DNA from: Tous-C4FEB sp044356555
Lineage (GTDB): Bacteria > Verrucomicrobiota > Verrucomicrobiia > Opitutales > Opitutaceae
Reading direction: 5' to 3'
DNA: 64,000 nucleotides
Assembly (NCBI GenBank): GCA_044356555.1
Contig: JBIKWB010000002.1
Coordinates: 186,001-250,000 of the forward strand
Position numbers and translations under genes: made by a program. Positions 36,393 through 43,313 of this stretch are shown here, one piece after another (the stretch's first letter is position 1; the number at the start of each line of letters is the position of its first letter). Below the pieces are notes generated by a model. The model saw only the letters and a list, made by a program, of their open reading frames with translations, did not search any database and had not been told where the DNA came from.

Positions 36393-36459
36393 GGCATACG
36401 GCCACGGCGCCGTTTTTGACGGTGGAACAATTCGACCACGTGTCGGACGAAATCATTTC

Positions 36460-37866
36460 ATGAACTTCACGCTTACTCGGTCGCTGGTTACATTCATCGT
36501 CGCTGCCGTATCCTTCACCGGGCTGAATGGAAAGGAAGGGGCGGTCAAACAGCCGGTCTTGAGGATCGACCCTTCGCCTGTTGTTGAGGGGAGGTCGTCT
36601 GGCGTCGTCAGTTACGCGGACGTCATCGAACCTGTGCAGAAGTCGGTCGTTTCGATTTATTCGACGAAGATAGTGAAGCAGCGGGTCGCTAATCCGCTAC
36701 GCCAGTTTTTTGGTGACGCAGTGCCGGATTCCGAGCGCAACAGTAAGCAGGAAGGCTTGGGCTCGGGCGTGATTGTTTCGGCCGATGGCTACATTTTGAC
36801 CAACAATCACGTCATCGAAGGCGCCGATGAGCTAAAGGTGTCATTGACCGATGACCGGGAATTCACGGCCAAGGTTATCGGCGCCGACCCCAAGACGGAT
36901 GTGGCAGTGATCAAGATCGACGCCGACAACCTGCCGGTCATCACGCTCGCGGACAGTGAAAAACTCCGGGTCGGAGATGTTGTGTTTGCCGTGGGTAATC
37001 CCCTTGGAGTCGGGCAGACTGTGACGATGGGGATCGTTTCCGCGAAAGGCCGCAACCAACTCGGCTTACTCGAAAACGTGGCCGGCTACGAAAACTTCAT
37101 CCAAACCGACGCCGCAATAAACATGGGCAATTCAGGCGGTGCTTTGGTTGACGCCAGAGGTCGCTTGGTCGGCGTCAATAGCGCCATCATTTCTCCTTCG
37201 CGCGGAAACATCGGAATCGGTTTTGCGATCCCGATCAATTTTGCCGCAAGTGTCATGGGCAGTCTGATCGAGACAGGCACCGTCACCCGAGGCTACCTGG
37301 GCGTTACAACTGAAACCGTAACGGCTGACGTGGCTGAGCAACTCGGTTTGCCGAAAGATGCCAAAGGCGTGGCGATCACCGACATCTCCCCAGACGGACC
37401 GGCGGATCAAGCCGGCCTTAAGCGGAGCGACGTGATTCTGATGCTCAACGGAAAATCCGTAAGCTCGCTCGAAGAACTGCGTTTGGCCGTCGCCCAAATG
37501 GCCCCGAACTCGCAGGCGAAGGTTAAGTTAATGAGGGACGGGAAAGAAATGACGCTCGACGTCACGCTGGGTAAGCTGTCCGAAAAGCCCGATGAGCTGC
37601 TGGCCGGGGTGAACGCCGCGAATCTGGACGAAGAACAACGGCAGAGGAGCGGCCTTGAAACCCGGGTGAACGGCTTGGTCATCACCGACGTTGAGTCCAC
37701 TTCCCCTTTCGCCGACCGGCTATTTCCAGGCATGGTAATTATCGAAATCAACCGCGTGCCGGTTGTTAATCTGGCCATGGCCAAGCAATCCCTTGTCCAA
37801 GGCCGCAATCTCCTCCTAGTTAACTTTCGCGGCGCCTACCGGTTTATTGCAGTGACGGTGAAATAA
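36460..37866 (+). CDS. Do/DegP-like periplasmic serine protease with two PDZ domains
   Basis: A 468-residue HtrA-type protease with an N-terminal export signal (SLVTFIVAAVSFTGLNG). The trypsin-like domain has the catalytic triad H117 (TNNHVIEG), D147 (KTDVAVIKID) and S225 (MGNSGGALVD). A PDZ domain follows (GYLGVTTETV ... ISPDGPADQAGLKRSDVILM), and a second, weaker PDZ-like region near the C-terminus (VTDVESTSPFADRLFPGM-like). It should act in the periplasm as a protein quality-control protease/chaperone. It is convergent with pyrE. Confidence 0.92.
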   Translation: MNFTLTRSLVTFIVAAVSFTGLNGKEGAVKQPVLRIDPSPVVEGRSSGVVSYADVIEPVQKSVVSIYSTKIVKQRVANPLRQFFGDAVPDSERNSKQEGLGSGVIVSADGYILTNNHVIEGADELKVSLTDDREFTAKVIGADPKTDVAVIKIDADNLPVITLADSEKLRVGDVVFAVGNPLGVGQTVTMGIVSAKGRNQLGLLENVAGYENFIQTDAAINMGNSGGALVDARGRLVGVNSAIISPSRGNIGIGFAIPINFAASVMGSLIETGTVTRGYLGVTTETVTADVAEQLGLPKDAKGVAITDISPDGPADQAGLKRSDVILMLNGKSVSSLEELRLAVAQMAPNSQAKVKLMRDGKEMTLDVTLGKLSEKPDELLAGVNAANLDEEQRQRSGLETRVNGLVITDVESTSPFADRLFPGMVIIEINRVPVVNLAMAKQSLVQGRNLLLVNFRGAYRFIAVTVK

Positions 37867-37895
37867 TGTGAGGCGGGTGGGGCGCTCCGTCCCGA

Positions 37896-37925
37896 AAATC
37901 CGGGTAAGTTTCAACTCCCGGGTTT
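37896..37925. terminator. Weak bidirectional hairpin between protease gene and pyrE
   Basis: AAATCCGGG (37896-37904) can pair with CCCGGGTTT (37917-37925) with one wobble. Part of the right arm lies inside the 3' end of pyrE, and T runs are short. Confidence 0.3.
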
Positions 37926-38486
37926 CTGCACCGGGATCTTCATCAGCGATTCTGGCACAGCATCGGCGGCATATGTGGGGAAGCTGAGTTCCAACAAAGA
38001 TAGAGCTGGAATCGCAAATCGCGCGCTTCCAGCGCTGCGATCAACTAGCATGGCTATGGCACTTGAGGTACCGCCGGCAGCACGAACAATCTCGATGCAC
38101 TCAAGCACGCGGCCTCCCCGGGTCACTACATCCTCAACGATCAAAATTCGTTCGCCCGGCTTAAGCGTGAAACCCCGCCGCAACACCAGCACGTTGTTTT
38201 CTTTCTCGGCAAAAATGTAGCGGGCTTTGGCCTGCCGAGCAACCTCCTGTCCGATCACCAAGCCGCCCATCGCTGGCGCCAGAACGGTATCGAATTGGAT
38301 TCCGGCGCCGCGCACTTTCGCCAACAGCAGCTCGGCCAGGCGTTCGACAGCGTCCATCTGCTGGCAAACTTGGGCGCATTGGAAGTAATGTCCGCTGTGC
38401 ATCCCGGAGCGGAGCACAAAGTGCCCACTCAAAAGAGCTCGGGTGCGGGTGAAGATTTCTAGAACCTCGTTTTGCTCGTTAGCCAT
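37911..38486 (-). CDS. pyrE: Orotate phosphoribosyltransferase
   Basis: A 191-residue type I phosphoribosyltransferase. The PRPP loop is RILIVEDVVTRGGRVLE. Other PyrE elements are FVLRSGMHSGHYFQCAQV (orotate/PRPP contact), VLAPAMGGLVIGQEVARQ, and YIFAEKENNVLVLRRGFTL (lysine-bearing flexible loop). The form resembles the thermophile/Bacteroidetes-type OPRT without a fused decarboxylase. It converts orotate and PRPP to OMP. It is the last clearly core gene before the accessory region. Confidence 0.93.
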   Translation of the reverse strand: MANEQNEVLEIFTRTRALLSGHFVLRSGMHSGHYFQCAQVCQQMDAVERLAELLLAKVRGAGIQFDTVLAPAMGGLVIGQEVARQAKARYIFAEKENNVLVLRRGFTLKPGERILIVEDVVTRGGRVLECIEIVRAAGGTSSAIAMLVDRSAGSARFAIPALSLLELSFPTYAADAVPESLMKIPVQKPGS

Positions 38487-39171
38487 GTCGGGACAGTGGT
38501 AAACTGAAGCGAAAAAACAAAATCAAAGTCACAGGGATAAAACATTCTTCTAGGCTGGGTGCCTTTCTCGCTACTGAATGGGCAGAAGCATCAGCAACCA
38601 TCGCGGCGCAAAGGCTTGAAGGGTGAGATTTGAACGACATGACCTCTACCTCCCGACCGTGGTGCTTTGCACGGCTACGTGGCGTCCGCGACAATGTAAC
38701 CACGTAGGGCTGTAGGGCGGTTGATTCGTCGAGCTGGGCATTAAAACGGAGGGCCGCTTGGCTGTTTGTGATCGTGCTGACGGTCTGTCGCGATCTGAGA
38801 GGCATGCCGAAGCCCAAATCTGGCTGGTCCTTGAGCCGCCCGTTGAAAGACAGGTGTTCGTTACCCCGGCCCGCGGCGCTGAACGCTTTCGGTGCATAGA
38901 CTATGGCCTGCTGTAAGAACTCATAATCCATTCCCTCGAAAATGACCTTTTTAGGCCTAACACGGTAACATCCAGCCCCGAGGCGATATAACATCCGCCC
39001 CCAGACCGTTACGCCGCCGGTAATGATCCGCTCCCAAACCGTTACACTGCCCGTAGTGAACGCGTTTAGAATGCGCCCGAAGATATCGTAGGCTCGGCCC
39101 CCGTGGATCGCCGAAAGACCCAGTCCGTGATTGCGGCAGCTCGGTTCAAATTGAGAATAGAAAGTTATCAC
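38479..39171 (-). CDS. Doubtful 230-codon reading frame of mixed composition
   Basis: This frame spans most of the roughly 700-base gap upstream of pyrE and overlaps the pyrE start by eight bases. The translation has no recognisable domain. The central part is the most protein-like (MLYRLGAGCYRVRPKKVIFE, MDYEFLQQAIVYAPKAFSAA), whereas the C-terminal part is Ser/Arg-rich and looks non-coding. It includes a TVWERI/TVWGRM internal repeat produced by a 33-base duplication. It could be a decayed gene or chance; nothing else in the gap is supported. Confidence 0.2.
   Translation of the reverse strand: MITFYSQFEPSCRNHGLGLSAIHGGRAYDIFGRILNAFTTGSVTVWERIITGGVTVWGRMLYRLGAGCYRVRPKKVIFEGMDYEFLQQAIVYAPKAFSAAGRGNEHLSFNGRLKDQPDLGFGMPLRSRQTVSTITNSQAALRFNAQLDESTALQPYVVTLSRTPRSRAKHHGREVEVMSFKSHPSSLCAAMVADASAHSVARKAPSLEECFIPVTLILFFRFSLPLSRHG
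38993..39045. repeat. Imperfect 33-base direct repeat
   Basis: ATCCGCCCCCAGACCGTTAC at 38993 and ATCCGCTCCCAAACCGTTAC at 39026 are spaced exactly 33 bases apart, with two mismatches in 20. A weaker, shorter match (ACATCCAGCCCCGAGG) precedes them. Confidence 0.55.
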
Positions 39172-39181
39172 TAGACTGAGT

Positions 39182-40060
39182 ATGAAAAACCACCTCAGCC
39201 CACGCGCCGATGATAATGCACGGGGAAGCGCATCCCGAGCGACGCCACCAAAACACTCCCGGGCAAAAGATCAGCCTGCTCACGATCCCTCAGAGCCCAT
39301 GCAATTGCCTGCCGTCGTCCTTAAACTCACGGGCCCCCAACTGCCGGTGGACGCAGAGTTCAAACCACACTCTTTCGACGAAGTATTTGCCTCGTGCGGT
39401 CTCAGCTTTGGCCAGAGCTTCGGCAGTAAGTCGGGCTACCGAGCGTCGCATCCAAGGTGCGTATTCGTGCCCAATGCCAACGTTTTCAGTATCCAACACG
39501 GGAAGCTATGGTGGGGCGATCTCGATATCGCCAAGAACGGACCGGCTTTGGAAAAGGTTGCGCATAGACTCCGGTGCAGGCTGTTCGTGGTTCGGGAGAA
39601 CGACGGACGTTGGAGAAGGCTCTTGTTGCAGCCGCAAGAAATCCAATCGTGCGCGGTCTGGTGCACGGGAGGCCGGCGGCAGATTCCGAATCTCGGCAAA
39701 CACCTCAGTCGCTCAGGCCTGACCAAGCTGCAGCTCGCCTCCGTCTTGAAGGTGTCGCCGTATACGCTCCGACGCCGCCATGATTCTAAAGCTGCTCTGG
39801 AGCTGAATCGCAGGTTGGAAACTCTTGCGGCGGCAACGGAAGAGATGGCCGCTAACCACGGCTACGCAAAATGGGGACATTGGTGGGTTAAGCCGCATCA
39901 GTTCTTGGGCGGAGATACTCCTGTGGCGGTTCGGCGGAGTGCACCGGAGGTGTATCAGGAGTTGTTTCGCCAAGAGACCAAAGCCGCTCTCGCTCGGTGG
40001 GCCGAAGCCCCGGGCGATGACGTTCAGTCTGCGTTAGATGAAGATCGTGAGACCCGCTAG
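39182..40060 (+). CDS. Xre-like HTH protein with possible ParS/MbcA-type C-terminus
   Basis: A 292-residue protein with an unstructured N-terminus (residues 1-40) and a central unknown domain (SFGSKSGYRASHPRCVFVPN ... LWWGDLDIAKNGPALEKVAH). A helix-turn-helix-like segment follows near residues 178-200 (SGLTKLQLASVLKVSPYTLR). The C-terminal part, KPHQFLGGDTPVAVRRSAPEVYQELF, resembles the 'WL..P...LGG.TPL..L' toxin-binding motif of Xre/MbcA/ParS antitoxins. I therefore suspect an antitoxin or antitoxin-derived regulator, with low certainty. The 197-base gap that follows holds no recognisable toxin gene. Confidence 0.5.
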   Translation: MKNHLSPRADDNARGSASRATPPKHSRAKDQPAHDPSEPMQLPAVVLKLTGPQLPVDAEFKPHSFDEVFASCGLSFGQSFGSKSGYRASHPRCVFVPNANVFSIQHGKLWWGDLDIAKNGPALEKVAHRLRCRLFVVRENDGRWRRLLLQPQEIQSCAVWCTGGRRQIPNLGKHLSRSGLTKLQLASVLKVSPYTLRRRHDSKAALELNRRLETLAAATEEMAANHGYAKWGHWWVKPHQFLGGDTPVAVRRSAPEVYQELFRQETKAALARWAEAPGDDVQSALDEDRETR

Positions 40061-40257
40061 CTGTCCGGCCGAACTGAAGAACGCAGACTCAACGTCGGAC
40101 ACCGAACCAAAAGTCCAGCCGCGAGGTCGCGAAAACTCACATGAAAAATAGCATTCCAAGTGCAGCGGACGAACCCGCACCTCCAGCACGGCCGAGGGCC
40201 AAGGTTCTACGTGCTTATCAATTGCCACGGGCGTAACAGCCCGCACCAGCTTGGGTC

Positions 40258-40821
40258 ATGAGCGCCATCTCGTCTCTCGAACAGTTTGTGAGCGGTCAAA
40301 TGCAGTCGACCGTGGAGTTGGCTTTGCGTTCGGGGCTGTCTGCCGAAAAGGTGATCGAATTGCAGGGGCGCGCGCTTCAGCCGGCACTCGACACTGCGCT
40401 GCCGGCCGCAGCGCGAGCGGGCTTTGCTTCGGCCACAGAGGGATTCTGGGCGCTAATCCACACCGAGGGTGGCTGCATCTCAGTGGAAGAGGCGCGCGCG
40501 TTGCTCAGGGGTGGATCTAGTTTCACTCGACAAGCAGTCCACGACCGAATCAAAAAAAACAAGCTCATCGCGGCGAAAATTCCGTCCGGTCAATACGCCA
40601 TCGCACGATGGCAGTTTGCGGCCGACGGGACAGTGCTGAATGGAATTCCCGAAGCTTTGCGCGCTTTGCAAGAAGACGCCGCTCGCTATTCACCGCTCTC
40701 CGCCTTCGCGTTCTTCCTCCAACCCGCGCCCTCGCTCGACAACGAAACCCCTTTGCGCGCACTGAAAGCGGGTAATTTGGAGGCCGTGCTCGAGGCCGCA
40801 GCGGATTTTGGGCGGCGATGA
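40258..40821 (+). CDS. ParS/MbcA-type antitoxin-like protein
   Basis: The 187-residue protein has an N-terminal helical region, then EARALLRGGSSFTRQAVHDR, resembling a DNA-binding HTH. The C-terminal half (SPLSAFAFFLQPAPSLDNETPLRALKAGNLEAVLEAA) matches the pattern of the antitoxin Xre/MbcA/ParS toxin-binding domain, which partners RES-type toxins that attack NAD+. Its stop overlaps the ATG of the next ORF (ATGA), as expected for an antitoxin-toxin pair. The partner ORF is only 57 codons long, so the module is probably broken and the antitoxin orphaned. Confidence 0.55.
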   Translation: MSAISSLEQFVSGQMQSTVELALRSGLSAEKVIELQGRALQPALDTALPAAARAGFASATEGFWALIHTEGGCISVEEARALLRGGSSFTRQAVHDRIKKNKLIAAKIPSGQYAIARWQFAADGTVLNGIPEALRALQEDAARYSPLSAFAFFLQPAPSLDNETPLRALKAGNLEAVLEAAADFGRR

Positions 40822-40991
40822 GTGACCAGGCTGCACGCGAATACCGCCCCTCTCCGTCGATCAATTCCCTGAGCGGCAAACGCATTCCGGTCTTTGATGT
40901 GCCGAAGTTACAGCGCCCGTGGATGCGCCTGGTGAGCAATCAGCCCGCCTTCGACACTCGTCGCCCTGCCCTGAGCTTCTTTGGTAGCTAG
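40818..40991 (+). pseudogene. Truncated toxin gene (RES-type suspected), 57 codons
   Basis: ATG at 40818 overlaps the antitoxin stop. The product starts MSDQAAREYRPSPSINSLSG and continues RIPVFDVPKLQRPWMRLVSN before ending SFFGS at TAG 40989-40991. Such an N-terminus is what I would expect in front of a RES-domain toxin (RPWMRLVS- resembling the first RES strand), but the rest of the domain is missing. The stop coincides with the 3' end of a convergent antitoxin-like gene (40988), suggesting that a deletion or recombination joined two toxin-antitoxin loci tail to tail. The RES assignment is inference from context. Confidence 0.4.
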
Positions 40992-41365
40992 CTCAAAACG
41001 TTATAATCAATCCGGACGAGCAGCTGCATCACCTGTTTCCTGCCTCCGCGGGTGCGCAACACCTTCACTGGAATTTTTCCATCAAGTCCAAGCGCTGGCT
41101 CAACCAACCAGGCTACCGCTCCCGCGGCCGTCCCCAAGGCTTCGATCGCAAGTTTGGCAACCTCGGGATCGAGCGTCTTTAAGTCCTCGAGCATCGCAGC
41201 CTGCCGATCACGAAGTTTTATCATGGCAGCGGCGATCGCGCGCTGCGCGGGTGTCGCACGCGGCGCGCGACTCGAATTCGAAATTTTGGAGGTCATGAAC
41301 GGTGATTTATCCGGTTCGGACACCTCATATTTCCTAAACTCGGGAGGACAAGTCATGCTTTCCAT
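40988..41365 (-). CDS. ParS/MbcA/Xre-type antitoxin domain protein
   Basis: The start at 41365 (MESMTCPPEF) gives 125 residues; M at 41356, preceded by GGAAAG, is an alternative, and longer readings look non-coding. A helical middle section (RAIAAAMIKLRDRQAAMLED) leads to the toxin-binding domain AAGAVAWLVEPALGLDGKIP followed by VKVLRTRGGRKQVMQLLVRIDYNVLS. This is a very good match to the 'WL..P...L.G..P...L.T..G...V..LL.RI.Y.V' consensus of the family. No toxin gene lies next to it; its 3' end abuts the truncated toxin ORF from the other strand. It is probably an orphan antitoxin. Confidence 0.65.
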   Translation of the reverse strand: MESMTCPPEFRKYEVSEPDKSPFMTSKISNSSRAPRATPAQRAIAAAMIKLRDRQAAMLEDLKTLDPEVAKLAIEALGTAAGAVAWLVEPALGLDGKIPVKVLRTRGGRKQVMQLLVRIDYNVLS

Positions 41366-41562
41366 TTTGAGAGGTTGTTTGGTCCGAAAGAACCGAAATC
41401 TTCTGTGCCAAAAACGGGGGCTTTTTGGGCTCTCGGCGACAGTCGACCGGATCGGCAGTTGATGCGGTAAGATCCCAACCCGCGAGCGCCTTGGCGGCCG
41501 CCTGAAATCACTGAGAGACCGTATGAGTTTCTTGACCCTACGGGGCACCTATATGAAACGCC

Positions 41563-41802
41563 TTAGACGCACCACCGGCCCAAACCTCTAGTTTCCGTCC
41601 AATAACTGCTGCCGCATTTTACTTGGACGAAAAAAAGGGTCCCTGTGACGACTCCATGTCGTCTGTCGAAAATCAGACCGTCGACCGCGTTGTCGTTAGG
41701 TGCATCCGTCGGCTGCCATCCACATTTCATCTGCGCTTGAACAATATCCATCACGGTCGCGACACCTCGTGCTGCCACAACTCTATTGTCGGATTCGCTC
41801 AT
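41563..41802 (-). pseudogene. DUF4365-like N-terminal fragment
   Basis: The 79-residue product (MSESDNRVVAARGVATVMDI, then QMKCGWQPTDAPNDNAVDGL, then GTLFFVQVKCGSSYW) matches the start of DUF4365 proteins. Those have a restriction-endonuclease-like D-x(n)-Q/E-V-K core; here D is in NAVDGL and QVK is in FFVQVKC. Full-length proteins continue for more than 100 residues, but this frame stops after RGLGRWCV, so it is probably a truncated remnant. Confidence 0.45.
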
Positions 41803-41873
41803 CTTTCAAACGTCAACAAAGCGCGAAACGCTAATCAATCCTATGAGATTCGTCACGGAAGTGGCTCGGTTGT

Positions 41874-42956
41874 TTACGTCCTGCTACTCAACGCTTGGAC
41901 GAGTTCAATAAAGGGAGACACCGTTTGGTCGATAGCACGCGCTACCTGTTCCGAGGATTGTCCAGCGATCCTAGAGGCCGGTAAGCGCGTAGATTCGGGT
42001 AATTGGACTAAGCCCACCAGACCTCCTGGAAATGCTCTTGGCATTATTCCCGACCGGTCGCGATTCGTATGCTGGCGTCGGCCACCTTCAAAATGGAATC
42101 TCCCATCGTTTTCGATGATCTCGCGCCACTTGGGCCAATTGCGAGACGCCAGCTCGCCACTGTGAGCGTAGTCTTGTTGGTGCCAAAGGATTAGTTGAGG
42201 TGCAAACCCCTCAAAGCCCGCGTAGCGAGGGAGATTGTAATAGAGCCAGAGGCGTTGAAAATCATGTGTGCCGAATACACGGTCCCAGTCGCTGCCGCCG
42301 CATACTAAGCGCGGGCTCACCCGCGCCCCAAAGGCGAACTCTCCGGTCCAATGCGGACGAGAGCTAAGCCATTCAGACATTGCTTTGCCGTATGCTAGAC
42401 CTGAGTCGGCGGAGAGATCGCGCTTCAGTTTGTTAGATGGGCGAGCCAGCAACGCCTCACTTCCAATTATGGATGCTGCGAGCTGCATCCATCCTGCCAA
42501 ACGCGTGCGTGCGGCAGGGGCGAGGTTCGTCGTGAACGGTATTAGGCCTGACCAAACCTGGTGCCACAAAACCACCCGGGTGCTGTGTGCCGCGTGAGTC
42601 CATCCCACAGATATCGGCAGTTCGACATCTTCACGTGCGAGTAGGACTACTTGGTCGTTCTCGCAGCCCATGTACTTCATCCAAGAGCGTGCTCGCTGTA
42701 ACTGGAGAGGCTCGGTCTGCGCAGAGACCTTTACCTCCACGTATAGTGACGGCTTCCCTTGCTTGGTCCAAAGAATGTCAGGCTTGGTGACACCTAGTGT
42801 GCCTTGCGATTCGACTAAATCGGATCCTCGATCTTCTCGGAGCCGCTTAGGCGCCAACATCCTCCACACCGCCACACGCACCTTCGGAACGGCCAGCATC
42901 AATTCTACTAATCCGGCTGATACGATGTCTTCGGGCTTTTTGAGTGCCATATTCAT
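41874..42956 (-). CDS. PD-(D/E)XK nuclease-like protein, putative defence
   Basis: The 360-residue protein has a nuclease-like core near its N-terminus: D60 in VTKPDILW and E74-V-K76 in LYVEVKVS, preceded by a helix (EDIVSAGLVELMLAVPKVRV), the arrangement of PD-(D/E)XK folds. The C-terminal 250 residues are unknown but rich in Trp and aromatic residues (GFEGFAPQLILWHQQDYAHS). It is divergent from the large kinase/ATPase operon, with a 357-base gap between their starts, and may be part of the same defence island. No family name can be given with confidence. Confidence 0.65.
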   Translation of the reverse strand: MNMALKKPEDIVSAGLVELMLAVPKVRVAVWRMLAPKRLREDRGSDLVESQGTLGVTKPDILWTKQGKPSLYVEVKVSAQTEPLQLQRARSWMKYMGCENDQVVLLAREDVELPISVGWTHAAHSTRVVLWHQVWSGLIPFTTNLAPAARTRLAGWMQLAASIIGSEALLARPSNKLKRDLSADSGLAYGKAMSEWLSSRPHWTGEFAFGARVSPRLVCGGSDWDRVFGTHDFQRLWLYYNLPRYAGFEGFAPQLILWHQQDYAHSGELASRNWPKWREIIENDGRFHFEGGRRQHTNRDRSGIMPRAFPGGLVGLVQLPESTRLPASRIAGQSSEQVARAIDQTVSPFIELVQALSSRT

Positions 42957-43313
42957 AGTGCGTGGGCGCGATTTTGGGGATAGGCAAACAGTGCAATCAT
43001 CGCCGACGGCGGCGATTGGCGAATGTTCAACAGGGTCGCTTGGGGAGGGTGGCGCAATGGTTCAGCTGTGTTTAGTTCGGTCTGGCAGTCGTATTGGTTC
43101 CCCGCCGGTGATTCAGCGACGATAGTGTGCAGCAAACGCCGGGCAAAGTCTCTTTAAGGCGTAATGTTGGAGTGTCTTTGACGTGTTGGCCGCTTTAACC
43201 TGGGGGAGAAGAAATAATATGAAAGAGCGGAGAATATAATGGACTGATGTTCTTATTCCCAACAACCATTTGGACATGCGACTGCAAATCCTTGCCGCAC
43301 TGCCAAAAAGGTT
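42957..43313. other. Divergent intergenic region upstream of the kinase/ATPase operon
   Basis: The 357-base gap lies between two divergent genes and should hold both promoters. A TATAAT hexamer sits at 43235-43240, 74 bases before the operon start, but no good -35 element lies 16-18 bases upstream. A TTGACG at 43178 is too far away to pair with it. AAAAAGG just before 43314 could serve as a ribosome-binding site. No small gene was supported. Confidence 0.35.

Noticed and set aside
36393..36459. ACGGCGCCGT followed by T run as a terminator after prs
   Set aside because: The palindrome is too short and has no loop; not convincing.
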